From Chlamydiia bacterium (GTDB lineage Bacteria; Chlamydiota; Chlamydiia; Chlamydiales; JAAZZY01): a DNA stretch of 19,439 nucleotides. The position numbers and the translations under genes were made by a program. Below are positions 7,843-16,094 of the stretch, piece by piece (within the stretch, counting starts at the first letter, position 1; each line of letters begins with the position of its first letter). The stretch is taken from positions 1 through 19,439 of the forward strand of contig JAAZZY010000017.1 of assembly GCA_014239035.1 (NCBI GenBank), written 5' to 3'. The notes beneath the pieces were generated by a model, which was not told where the DNA came from, ran no database searches, and saw nothing but the letters and a program-made list of their open reading frames with translations.

Positions 7843-8110
7843 AATCCTTAAGCACACGCTTTTAATTGAAAATGAAATGGGCTTGCATGCTCGTCCAGCA
7901 ACAGCGATTGCTAAGTTGCTACAAAATTTTCAGTCGAAAGTAACCTTTAGTTGTAACTCTCTAACTATTGATGCCAAACAGGTCATGGACATCCTGCTTT
8001 TAGAAGCTAAAAAAGACACAATTCTTGATATCAAGGTTGAAGGATTAGATGCTGAAATAGTATTGAAGCAGCTATTAGATGCATTTAAAAACCAATTTAG
8101 GAGAAAATAG
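7835..8110 (+). CDS. ptsH: Phosphocarrier protein HPr, Gln at the HprK target position
   Basis: HPr accepts phosphate from enzyme I on a histidine and passes it to PTS enzymes or regulators. The 91-residue protein has the active-site block GLHARPA (His18). Ungapped alignment to B. subtilis HPr from that His puts Gln49 (context DAKQVMD) where Ser46, the HprK target, normally sits (context KSIMG). The ATG at 7835 is inside the end of hprK (8-base overlap); an upstream in-frame ATG at 7793 would add 14 residues unlike HPr. ptsI begins two bases after the stop. The identification is secure, but whether HprK can act on it is open. Confidence 0.93.
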   Translation: MNKILKHTLLIENEMGLHARPATAIAKLLQNFQSKVTFSCNSLTIDAKQVMDILLLEAKKDTILDIKVEGLDAEIVLKQLLDAFKNQFRRK

Positions 8111-8112
8111 CT

Positions 8113-9891
8113 ATGGCTGTTTTAGATCATAAAGAGGAAGCTCGCCTAAAGGGTAGCCCTATCTGCAGTGGGATTGCCATAGGCTCCCCATTGTTATTTT
8201 ATTTTTCAGAAGATGAGATTCCTGAGTTCTCTATTCCCAAAACAGAAATAAAAAATGAAGTACTTAGGTATCGCAATGCTATAGAAAAATCTCGAAAAGA
8301 AGTCGTACAGATCCAGAAGCAACTGGAACTTGATGGAGCAATCGAAGGGGTTATGATTTTTGAGACCCATTTGCAGATTATGAAAGACGAGCAAATTACA
8401 TTCGAGCTTGAAGCGGCAATCTGCAAGAAAATGAAAAATGCAGAGTATGTCTTTGGACTTTTTATAAGGGATTACGAGCGAAAACTGAGCATGCTTACCG
8501 ATGAAATGTTTAGAGAAAAAATACGCGATGTTCAAGATGTTGCTTCTCGTATTTTAAGAAATCTAAAAAAGTCAGTGAAGCTATCGCTTGCCGAAGTAAA
8601 AGAGAATGCCATTGTTTTTGCAAAAGATTTAGTGCCCTCTGATGCCGCTGAAGCTAAAAAAACTCATATAGGAGCTTTTGTCACTGAAGTTGGAGGGAAA
8701 ACTTCTCATGCAGCAATTATTGCCCGATCAAGGGGGATTCCTTATGTCTCAAATATTAACCTCAACCAGATAGATCTCAAAAAAGGAGATGTTGTCATCA
8801 TTGATGGGAGGAATGGAGAGGTAATCATCAACCCAACTCCTGCTACTCTTTCTGCCTACCAAGCCTTGAAAAATCAGCTCAAAAGCAACTTGGAAAAACT
8901 TAGTACATCAGGTAATCTCTTGACTGAAACACTCGACAGCTATAAGGTGAGGCTGACTGCTAATGTTGAAGTTTTAGAGGAGCTTCAGCTAGTCCATAAA
9001 TACAGAGGGGATGGGGTAGGGCTATTTCGCTCTGAATATATTTGCCTTGATCAAAATAGGTTTCCCTCAGAAGAAGAGCAGTTTGAAATCTACAAAGAAT
9101 TTGCTAAAGCCGCCAATGGGTTGCCTATAGTTATTCGCACATTTGATGTTGGTGGGGACAAGCCTGGTGACTTTGTAAAAATTAATGAAGCGAATCCCTT
9201 TTTAGGATGTAGAGCTATTCGCTATATGCTCCAAAATCCAACTATTTTTAGGTCTCAATTGCGTGCCATCTTACGCTCAAGCGTGTATGGACAAGTCAAA
9301 GTGATGTTCCCTATGGTCTCTGGTGCTTTTGAGCTCTTAGAGGCTAAAGCGCTACTTCATGAAGAGATGAAAAAGTTGGACCTAGAGGGTATTGCCTATG
9401 ATAAGCATATTAAAGTCGGTTGCATGATTGAGATTCCCTCTGCTGCTATTACCTGCGATGAGTTTGCTAAACACTGTGACTTTTTATCGATTGGCACAAA
9501 TGATTTAGTACAGTACTCACTGGCCGTAGATCGGGGCAACCAAATAATGAGCTATCTATATAACCCAGCAGATCCAAGTGTTATTCGTCTAATTAAAATG
9601 ATAGTCATAGAAGCCAATCGAAACGGGATACCCGTTTCAGTCTGTGGAGAAATTGCAGCAGATCCACGTTTTACGGCGCTCTTATTGGGGCTGGGAGTTC
9701 ATGAGCTATCTTGTACAGCTCGTTTCATTCCGATTGTGAAAAACACCATCCGCAAGATTAGTATCATCTCAGCATGTCAACTTGCTGAAACGATCTTGAA
9801 TATGCACTCATATAAGGAAATTCAAAAGAAACTCAGTGAGGAATACGAAAAGTTAGTTCCTCAAGAAGTTTGCCACATTGTAGCCAATTAA
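8113..9891 (+). CDS. ptsI: Phosphoenolpyruvate-protein phosphotransferase (enzyme I)
   Basis: Enzyme I takes phosphate from phosphoenolpyruvate and donates it to HPr, the first step of the PTS, in the cytoplasm. All parts are present. The N-terminal HPr-binding and phosphohistidine domain carries GGKTSHAAIIARS with active His199. The PEP-binding TIM barrel has GVGLFRSEY, RTFDVGGDKP, NPFLGCRAIRYML, the GTNDLVQYSLAVDR signature and catalytic VCGEIA (Cys511). Its 592 residues match the family's ~575. AGGAG at 8100-8104 sets the start. The gene ends convergently with ybaB, sharing 4 bases. No enzyme II is in the window, so the pathway's end point here is unknown. Confidence 0.96.
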   Translation: MAVLDHKEEARLKGSPICSGIAIGSPLLFYFSEDEIPEFSIPKTEIKNEVLRYRNAIEKSRKEVVQIQKQLELDGAIEGVMIFETHLQIMKDEQITFELEAAICKKMKNAEYVFGLFIRDYERKLSMLTDEMFREKIRDVQDVASRILRNLKKSVKLSLAEVKENAIVFAKDLVPSDAAEAKKTHIGAFVTEVGGKTSHAAIIARSRGIPYVSNINLNQIDLKKGDVVIIDGRNGEVIINPTPATLSAYQALKNQLKSNLEKLSTSGNLLTETLDSYKVRLTANVEVLEELQLVHKYRGDGVGLFRSEYICLDQNRFPSEEEQFEIYKEFAKAANGLPIVIRTFDVGGDKPGDFVKINEANPFLGCRAIRYMLQNPTIFRSQLRAILRSSVYGQVKVMFPMVSGAFELLEAKALLHEEMKKLDLEGIAYDKHIKVGCMIEIPSAAITCDEFAKHCDFLSIGTNDLVQYSLAVDRGNQIMSYLYNPADPSVIRLIKMIVIEANRNGIPVSVCGEIAADPRFTALLLGLGVHELSCTARFIPIVKNTIRKISIISACQLAETILNMHSYKEIQKKLSEEYEKLVPQEVCHIVAN

Positions 9892-10193
9892 TTAGGCATT
9901 AGGTCAAATAGAGAAGATCCGGGTAGTTCAGGCTGGGATTCGTTGAGCTGCTCACATGCATTTTGGTAGGCTGATCGAATCAAATCTTGAAGGCCATCTT
10001 GATCTTCTGGATCGATGCATTCTTTTTTGATGTTGATATCAAGCATTTCATGCTCTCCACTAAGGGTAACAGAAACTAAACCGCCGCCACTTGTTCCGAC
10101 AACTTTCTTATTTTTGATTTCTTCTTGAGCACTCATTAACTGTTCTTGGAGCGCTTGCATTTGTTTTTTACGTTTTTTAAATCCGCTTCCCAT
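9888..10193 (-). CDS. ybaB: YbaB/EbfC family nucleoid-associated protein
   Basis: Family members are small dimeric DNA-binding proteins usually found beside dnaX. The 101-residue product has a basic start (GFKKRKKQMQ), a helix (KQMQALQEQLMSAQEEI), a strand region GGGLVSVTLSGEHEMLDINIK typical of the fold, and a C-terminal helix DLIRSAYQNACEQLNE. The ATG follows the dnaX TAA with no gap, so the pair is probably one transcript with coupled translation. The stop overlaps that of convergent ptsI. Confidence 0.9.
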   Translation of the reverse strand: MGSGFKKRKKQMQALQEQLMSAQEEIKNKKVVGTSGGGLVSVTLSGEHEMLDINIKKECIDPEDQDGLQDLIRSAYQNACEQLNESQPELPGSSLFDLMPN

Positions 10194-11561
10194 TTAGTTT
10201 CCTTCTTTTTTTAAAGAGCCTTCTAGCTCTACGGCTGCAAATTGCATAACTGTATTGTAGCAAATATTTTGTTTTTTTGCATCAGGATTCGTTGGAGGGG
10301 GAGCCTCTTTTGGTAAATCTTTTTTTGATTCAGGCTTCGGAGGAGTACTTAGGGTCGTAGAGGGAGGTTTTTCTTTGTATTCTTCTTGTTTTAAGTGGGT
10401 TATGTCTAAATTGGATTTAAGTGAGTCTAGCTGTTGGATGAGGCTTTTCACTGAAACCCTGCCATAAGAGCGCACAATTTGAATCAAAAGGTTCTCTAAA
10501 GCTATTTGTTTAGAGAGGGCATATTTGATCTTGTTTTGCGCCTCTAAGATCAAATCTATGATATGCAGGCACTGTTCGTAACTATAGTAGCTTGCCGATT
10601 TTTCATAGTCAGGCCACTCCACTTGAGAAACTTTTAAGCTTGAGGGATTTCCCTTATAGATTTTGATGTAGAGAATTTGTCTATAATGCTCACAGAGCAT
10701 GTCTAGAAAATTCATGATGTCTCTTCCAGACGAAAGGATGCTTTTGGCAAGCTTAAAAGCGGCATCCAAGTCTCCCTTTGATGCCTTTTGATCAAATTCG
10801 AAAAGCTCTGATTTTGGCAGAAGACCAAGAAAGTGAATAGCTTTACTTAGCTGGACCTCTTCATTGCAATATGAAATAAGCTGGTCAGCTAAAACTAGGG
10901 CATCTCGAAGAGATCCGTTTGCTCTTTTAGCTAAAAGGTATGCCGCTCCTTCTTCAAAAGTAATATCATTTGATTTTGCACATTTAATAAGGTGCTTAGA
11001 AATTTGATCTGTTGATATGGGCTCTAAGTAAAAGCACTGACAGCGGCTTAAAATAGTCGCAGGGATTTTATGCGGCTCTGTTGTCGCAAATAAAAATTTT
11101 ACTCTTTGTGGAGGATCTTCTAAAGTCTTTAGCAAGGCATTGAAAGCTTCTTTAGTGAGCATGTGCACTTCATCAAGAATATAAACTTTGTACTTACCTC
11201 CCTTAACTGCAAATCCCACGCTTTCATTAATTTGGCGAATGTCATCAATTCCACGGTTAGAGGCCCCGTCAATTTCAATGACGTCTAGTGAACATGCGGA
11301 GGTGATTTCTAGGCATGAAGAGCATTGATTACAAGGCTCTCCATCTACTGGTGCATCGCAGTTGAGAACTTTTGCAAAAATGCGTGCTAAAGTGGTTTTA
11401 CCAATACCGTGAAAGCCACAAAAAAGATAAGCATGCCCTAGTCGATTTAATTTAAAAGCATTCTTTAAAGTGATTTTAGTTTTTTCTTGTCCTACAACGT
11501 CAATAAAACGCAGGGGACGCATAGTTCTAGCCATGACCTTGTATTCAGAATAATTTGACAT
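10194..11561 (-). CDS. dnaX: DNA polymerase III subunit gamma/tau
   Basis: DnaX is the clamp-loader ATPase that places the beta clamp on DNA and organises the replisome. The AAA+ module has Walker A GFHGIGKT (49-56), four zinc-binding Cys (68, 77, 80, 83), Walker B DEVH (130-133), the sensor/arginine region FATTEPHKIPATILSRC, then lid and collar helices to ~360 and a Pro/Lys-rich tail. Its 455 residues are nearer gamma (431 in E. coli) than tau (643), so a long polymerase-binding domain is missing. I start at ATG 11561, after GAGGA at proper spacing; TTG 11573 would add four residues. Two A7 runs in the tail are frameshift-prone (see findings). ybaB follows directly. Confidence 0.94.
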   Translation of the reverse strand: MSNYSEYKVMARTMRPLRFIDVVGQEKTKITLKNAFKLNRLGHAYLFCGFHGIGKTTLARIFAKVLNCDAPVDGEPCNQCSSCLEITSACSLDVIEIDGASNRGIDDIRQINESVGFAVKGGKYKVYILDEVHMLTKEAFNALLKTLEDPPQRVKFLFATTEPHKIPATILSRCQCFYLEPISTDQISKHLIKCAKSNDITFEEGAAYLLAKRANGSLRDALVLADQLISYCNEEVQLSKAIHFLGLLPKSELFEFDQKASKGDLDAAFKLAKSILSSGRDIMNFLDMLCEHYRQILYIKIYKGNPSSLKVSQVEWPDYEKSASYYSYEQCLHIIDLILEAQNKIKYALSKQIALENLLIQIVRSYGRVSVKSLIQQLDSLKSNLDITHLKQEEYKEKPPSTTLSTPPKPESKKDLPKEAPPPTNPDAKKQNICYNTVMQFAAVELEGSLKKEGN

Positions 11562-11759
11562 TTTCTTCCTCAAGTAGTGGTATAATCAATCGATGGAAAC
11601 TAGCTTATTGTTCAATAAAAAATCAAGAAATGATCCTCTAGATTAAAAAAGTTTATTAAAATAATCTCTAGAGTGCTAAAAAAAAAGAAAGATAATTTTA
11701 AAGCGATTTGATACAATACTCTAGAATTTTCTCAAAGTAGATGATCATAAGCTTAAAAT

Positions 11760-11765
11760 AGGAGG
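11760..11765 (+). promoter_or_regulatory. Ribosome binding site deciding a TTG start
   Basis: A perfect AGGAGG lies five bases before TTG 11771. No ATG is placed as well upstream of the membrane segment, so this supports the TTG as the true start of the PgpH-like gene. Confidence 0.7.
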
Positions 11766-11770
11766 CTCCA

Positions 11771-13924
11771 TTGCCGTCGGACTCGAGTGGTAAAAAATCT
11801 TCAATTCTTCTAGCTAGAGAGCGAGGGTTCTTTGATAGAAGTAAGAGCGTTCGCCTTTTTATCGGCCTTATTTTTGCAGCATGTCTTTTTATTTTTCTCC
11901 ACTTTAGAGAAGTCACCGTTGAAACTCTTGAGCTGGGTAGCATCTCCAAGAACTATGTTGTCTCACAGATCTCCTTTGATTTTCCTGATGAAGAAGCTAC
12001 AATTATCCTGCGTCAAAGGGCTATTAAAGACGTAGATAAGATCTATAGAATAGACCCTGATCAACTCATCAAAGTCAGAGAAACTCTAGAACAAAATCTA
12101 TTGAGTAAATATCAATGGAGAAAAGACACTAAAGATGCTTCTTTAGAAGATATGATGAATGCATTAGACCAATTTGAAAATGGTGTGATGCTTGCAAGAT
12201 TTACAAACAGTCAGACTATCAGCAAAATCCATGAAGCTGATTTACCTGCTCAAAATTACTATCAATATTTACCCGACAGCAATCCAACAGAGCAATCTTT
12301 CTATATTCCAAATGACATTTGGGCCCAAATAGAATTTCAGACTTTTGCTAACGCTACAGTTGGCGTGCCAGTCATAAACTACATTGTGCACTACTATGCT
12401 TCTCATACGTGGAAGCTCGCCCCTGATCAAAAATCTCAAAATAACCTCAAAAGGGTGCTCCAACAAAAGATTTCTCAGCAGTATACACCAGTAGATATGG
12501 GGGATAATGTCATTAATCAGGGCGAAAAAGTTACAAGCAGACACATCTCAATGATGCAATCGATGAAGCAGGCTCTTAATACACACCGTAATTTGTGGAA
12601 TCCTTATTCTCTTGTCGGTAGCATCTTAATGACCTGTATTTTGGTTCTGATTAGCTATATCTATTTTAAGATTTCACACAAAGATATTTTATGTTCTAAT
12701 CGCTTCTTATCACTAATCATCACTATCGTTGTTCTTACCTTAGCTCTTGCAAAACTTACCGAAGCTTTCTTAATAATGAATGGCAGCCACCTCATTGAAG
12801 ATATTGGCTACCCTATCTTTGTGCCGTTTGCAACAATATTATTTTGCTGTTTGCTCAATGAGAGGATTGCCCTTTTCTGTAGTGGTTTTTTAGCTGTTGT
12901 GATGTCTATGACACTTGTCGTTGATCGCGTGGGTTTCTTAGTCGTTAACTTAACGGCAATGATTATCGTCATAGCAGCTTCTAGGCGCGTCAGTAAACGA
13001 AAGGAAGTCTTTTGGGTTATGGCCAAAACTTGGGTCGCCAGCATCATTGTCATTTTTGCATTCTACCTCTATGATAACATGAGCTGGGGATCATCTCTTG
13101 CTACAGATCTAATTTCTTCATTTGTCTTTCTCTTAATTACAGCAATCCTAGTCGCAGGTTTACTTCCTTTATTGGAATCGACATTCCATATCCTGACAGA
13201 TATTATTTTAATGGAATATATGGATCCTAGTAATAATTTATTACAAAGGCTTGCCATCGAAGCACCAGGAACCTATCAGCATTCAATTGTCGTAGGATAT
13301 TTAGCTGAATCAGCTGCTAGAGAAATTGGAGCTAATAGCCTCTTTTGCCGCGTCTCAACACTTTATCATGACATTGGAAAGCTCAATCACCCTCAATACT
13401 TTACTGAAAACCAGCAAAGGGGGGTGGATATGCACCAACTACTTACCCCGAAAGAGTCATCTAGAGTTATCATCGATCACGTCAGCGATGGGGTAACTAT
13501 GGCTAGAAAGGCCAACCTTCCAGAGCCTTTTATTGACATTATCAAAGAGCACCATGGCACAACGCTTGTCTACTTCTTTTATCATAAGCAAAGTGAGCTG
13601 ATGAAAGGAGATAAATCTAAAGTAGATGCTTCGCAGTTTAGATATAGTGGTCCAAAACCACGCTCTAAAGAATCTGCTATTATTATGATTGCAGATACCC
13701 TAGAAGCAGCTTCAAGATCTTTAGATCAGCTTGAAGAAGATACGATTACAAAACTTGTTGATGAAATAATCTATCAAAAATCTAAAGATCGGCAGTTTGA
13801 AGAATGTGCCCTCACATTTGAAGAACTTGGAAAAGTGCGCAAAGCCATGATTAAAACCCTCACCGCAGCAGTTCACTCTCGAATCAAGTACCCTAAGCAA
13901 GAACTTGTTGATGAATCTGGCTAA
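11771..13924 (+). CDS. pgpH: 7TM-HD family membrane phosphodiesterase (PgpH/YqfF-like, probable c-di-AMP hydrolase)
   Basis: PgpH-family enzymes hydrolyse cyclic di-AMP to pApA at the inner face of the membrane. The 717-residue protein has the whole layout: a cytoplasmic start, one membrane segment (~28-45), an extracytoplasmic domain starting at the REVTVETLELGSISKNYVVS region and running to ~275, about seven membrane segments (~285-480), then an HD domain. The metal ligands of that domain are visible: His504 in TYQHSIVVG, His533-Asp534 in YHDIGKLNHP, IKEHHGT, and MIADTLEAASRS. These are the HDIG-type signatures. The start is TTG with a perfect AGGAGG. It is divergent from dnaX across a 209-base AT-rich gap. 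Substrate is inferred from the family; no c-di-AMP synthase is in the window. Confidence 0.9.
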   Translation: MPSDSSGKKSSILLARERGFFDRSKSVRLFIGLIFAACLFIFLHFREVTVETLELGSISKNYVVSQISFDFPDEEATIILRQRAIKDVDKIYRIDPDQLIKVRETLEQNLLSKYQWRKDTKDASLEDMMNALDQFENGVMLARFTNSQTISKIHEADLPAQNYYQYLPDSNPTEQSFYIPNDIWAQIEFQTFANATVGVPVINYIVHYYASHTWKLAPDQKSQNNLKRVLQQKISQQYTPVDMGDNVINQGEKVTSRHISMMQSMKQALNTHRNLWNPYSLVGSILMTCILVLISYIYFKISHKDILCSNRFLSLIITIVVLTLALAKLTEAFLIMNGSHLIEDIGYPIFVPFATILFCCLLNERIALFCSGFLAVVMSMTLVVDRVGFLVVNLTAMIIVIAASRRVSKRKEVFWVMAKTWVASIIVIFAFYLYDNMSWGSSLATDLISSFVFLLITAILVAGLLPLLESTFHILTDIILMEYMDPSNNLLQRLAIEAPGTYQHSIVVGYLAESAAREIGANSLFCRVSTLYHDIGKLNHPQYFTENQQRGVDMHQLLTPKESSRVIIDHVSDGVTMARKANLPEPFIDIIKEHHGTTLVYFFYHKQSELMKGDKSKVDASQFRYSGPKPRSKESAIIMIADTLEAASRSLDQLEEDTITKLVDEIIYQKSKDRQFEECALTFEELGKVRKAMIKTLTAAVHSRIKYPKQELVDESG

Positions 13925-13995
13925 TTTAAAGATTTAATTAATATCAAAACTTTTGCTATCATGCTTTCTTTCAAATAATAAATGGAGGAAAAGAT

Positions 13996-14445
13996 ATGAC
14001 TGATATAGCAAATATGGCTTACAATGGATATTCAAATGCATGCCAAGGTTGGAATAATAGTAACCAATGGGCAATGGGTGCCTTAACTCAATCTCGTGAT
14101 GGAACAGCTATTGGATTCGGTGCCAGTCAAGCTGCAATTTTACTTACAGGTGCCTGCGTCAAAGCAGTTAATTATGCTTCTGCGATGACTTTTGCTGTTC
14201 TTGAAGCTAGCGGCCTCCAAATCAGCATCGGGCTGCAGGGTCTAGTGTGTCAAAGAGATTTTGATCAAGTCTGGTCAGATGTGACAGATGTGAATTATGT
14301 CTTTATAGAAGCTCCTGGCAGAAACTATGCTATGGCAACTACAAAAGCATCTGAGTTGTGGAATTCTGGAGTAGAGTACTTCTCAGGTCAAGAAAAGGTT
14401 GCTGACACTTCTAAAGAAGCCCCACCAAAAAGAGATGAAATCTAA
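13996..14445 (+). CDS. Hypothetical protein with a long weakly hydrophobic core
   Basis: I do not recognise this 149-residue protein. Residues 1-30 are polar and rich in Asn, Gly and aromatic residues. Residues ~38-83 form a long Ala/Gly-rich hydrophobic stretch (GASQAAILLTGACVKAVNYA, then AMTFAVLEASGL and onward) that could be a helical hairpin or amphipathic bundle. The tail is charged (KEAPPKRDEI). No signal peptide is seen. GGAGG stands before the ATG, and a strong intrinsic terminator follows, so it is a real, well-translated gene. A two-lobed hydrophobic segment is typical of chlamydial inclusion-membrane proteins, but the match is loose; a type III secreted or structural protein is equally possible. 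Confidence 0.7.
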   Translation: MTDIANMAYNGYSNACQGWNNSNQWAMGALTQSRDGTAIGFGASQAAILLTGACVKAVNYASAMTFAVLEASGLQISIGLQGLVCQRDFDQVWSDVTDVNYVFIEAPGRNYAMATTKASELWNSGVEYFSGQEKVADTSKEAPPKRDEI

Positions 14446-14468
14446 TAACATTTCTTTTTAAAATACTT

Positions 14469-14504
14469 GCCTTGTCATTGATTAGTCGATGACAAGGCTT
14501 TTTT
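14469..14504 (+). terminator. Intrinsic terminator after the 149-residue orphan
   Basis: Perfect 10-base stem GCCTTGTCAT / ATGACAAGGC (14469-14478, 14489-14498), extendable by two inner pairs, followed directly by six T (14499-14504). It closes the transcript of the gene ending at 14445. Confidence 0.9.
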
Positions 14505-14650
14505 GCTTTAGCAATCAAAACAAAATTTTGTTTAACAATGGGTTGGATTCTTTTAGTTAATATAAGATGTTAAAATTATAAATTAAAATCACTTTTGGTT
14601 CGTATTTTTTATATAATTATAATATGGTTGTTAACTGTATTTTTAATAGA

Positions 14651-14680
14651 TTGAATTTTTAGTCTCAAATCAGTTAGAAT
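14651..14680 (+). promoter_or_regulatory. Putative promoter of the SNF transporter
   Basis: TTGAAT (14651-14656), 18-base spacer, TAGAAT (14675-14680); the start codon is 34 bases further on. The 14505-14650 stretch before it is very AT-rich and shows nothing else I can name. Confidence 0.5.
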
Positions 14681-14714
14681 CCTTCGCAATGTTTAAACAG
14701 CTCAAAGGAACTGT

Positions 14715-16094
14715 ATGAAAAAACAAAGAGAGCATTGGGGATCCCACTTTGGGATGATCATGGCTGCTGCTGGATCGTCAATTGGATTGGGAACGCTGTG
14801 GCAGTTTCCCTATCTTGTAGGTGAGAACGGTGGAGGTCTTTTTGTTTTAGTTTACCTTGCTTCTACTTTTTTAATTGGTGTTCCTGTTTTTGTAGTAGAG
14901 CTTATCATGGGTCGGCAAGTTCAACGAGGGGCTGTTGGAATCTTTGGATCATTAACGCACAACTCTCTTTTCTGGAGAGGAGTGGGCTGGCTCGGTGTTT
15001 TGACTTCCTTCATTATAATGTCATACTATAGCGTTGTTGCTGGATGGGGGCTTAATTATATTTTCATGAGCCTTAATCAGTTCTATGTAGGTAAGTCACC
15101 TGAAGAAATCGGATGTGCTTTTGAGACGCTGCAGCGCTCAGGAAGCATGACCCTATTTTGGAATGTCATATTTACAGCTATTACTGTTGGAGTTGTCCTG
15201 CAAGGAATTAGAAAGGGTATAGAATATTGGAGCAAGATTATGATTCCTGCCCTTATACTTCTACTACTTGGTCTATTTATTTATAGCACTTCCTTGTCAG
15301 GATTTGGAGAAGCTTTTAGTTTTATCTTTAAACCTGACATGAGCAATTTTAAGCCATCTACTATCTTAACTGCCCTTGGAATGGCTTTTATGACGATGAG
15401 CCTAGGACAAGGGATCATCCTCACATATGGTAGCTACATGAAGCATAGTGAGAATATTCCATCGACTGCGTTTATAATTGGGACTATGGATATCGTGATT
15501 TCTTTGATGGCATCAATGATGATCTTCCCGATTATCTTCTCATCTGGTGCAAGCCCGGCAGCTGGTCCTGGACTAATCTTTAAAGTTATGCCTATTTTAT
15601 TTGCGCGTCTTCCTGGTGCCTTGATTATTTCAACGTGTTTTTTCACTCTGTTTACTTTTACAGCACTCACATCATCTATTGCTCTAGTAGAAGTAGTCTC
15701 TGCAAACTTTATAGATCTCTATGATTGGTCTAGAAAAAAAGCGGTTTTAGTTACTGGAATAGCAAGCTTTGTGGTTGGTATACCATCAGCTCTCGCCTGG
15801 TCTGGGGGGATTTTCCCCAACTGGCAAGAGGTTTATGGCAAAAACTTTTTCAATACCATGACCTACTTAGTGGCTAACTGGACCTTGCCGATAGGGGGTC
15901 TATTAATCTCTATTTATGGTGGATGGTTTCTAACTAGCAAGATTTCAAAAGAAGAGTTCCTATCAGGAAGTCGTTGGAACTGGCTCTACAACGTGTGGAA
16001 GTTCTTCATTAAGTGGGTAGCCCCTGGATGTATCTGCGTTGTTGTACTGCAATCTATTGGTATTATTAATATTGATAAAATCTTTGGACGTTAA
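14715..16094 (+). CDS. Neurotransmitter:sodium symporter (SNF/NSS) family transporter
   Basis: NSS proteins import amino acids or related solutes with sodium across the cytoplasmic membrane. The N-terminus aligns residue for residue with LeuT: REHWGSHFGMIMAAAGSS, then IGLGTLWQFPY and the ENGGG turn of helix 1. Helix 6 has MTMSLGQGIILTYGSY, which retains the position of LeuT Thr254. About eleven or twelve hydrophobic segments fill 459 residues. Compared with LeuT, Asn27 is Thr, Arg30 is Gln and the Asp404 position appears to be Thr383, so sodium site 1 and the external gate differ. AAGGA precedes the ATG by about six bases. The stop overlaps that of the convergent phosphoesterase by 4 bases. 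Substrate cannot be told from the sequence. Confidence 0.92.
   Translation: MKKQREHWGSHFGMIMAAAGSSIGLGTLWQFPYLVGENGGGLFVLVYLASTFLIGVPVFVVELIMGRQVQRGAVGIFGSLTHNSLFWRGVGWLGVLTSFIIMSYYSVVAGWGLNYIFMSLNQFYVGKSPEEIGCAFETLQRSGSMTLFWNVIFTAITVGVVLQGIRKGIEYWSKIMIPALILLLLGLFIYSTSLSGFGEAFSFIFKPDMSNFKPSTILTALGMAFMTMSLGQGIILTYGSYMKHSENIPSTAFIIGTMDIVISLMASMMIFPIIFSSGASPAAGPGLIFKVMPILFARLPGALIISTCFFTLFTFTALTSSIALVEVVSANFIDLYDWSRKKAVLVTGIASFVVGIPSALAWSGGIFPNWQEVYGKNFFNTMTYLVANWTLPIGGLLISIYGGWFLTSKISKEEFLSGSRWNWLYNVWKFFIKWVAPGCICVVVLQSIGIINIDKIFGR

Noticed and set aside
11555..11586. TTGACA and TATAAT on the plus strand, pointing toward the PgpH-like gene
   Set aside because: Both boxes are perfect, but the spacer is 20 bases, outside the usual 16-19, and the boxes lie in the dnaX start region; chance is plausible in AT-rich DNA.
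11637..11676. Imperfect inverted repeat around two CTCTAGA/TCTAGAG words in the dnaX-pgpH gap
   Set aside because: Two-base mismatch in register and a long AT loop; no operator or terminator can be supported.
12808..13257. Minus-strand open frames inside the PgpH-like gene
   Set aside because: Antisense shadows of membrane-segment codons; no ribosome site or family features.
14446..14714. Very short ATG frames (11-13 codons) in the gap before the SNF transporter
   Set aside because: No ribosome site and trivial length; the gap is explained by a terminator and a promoter.
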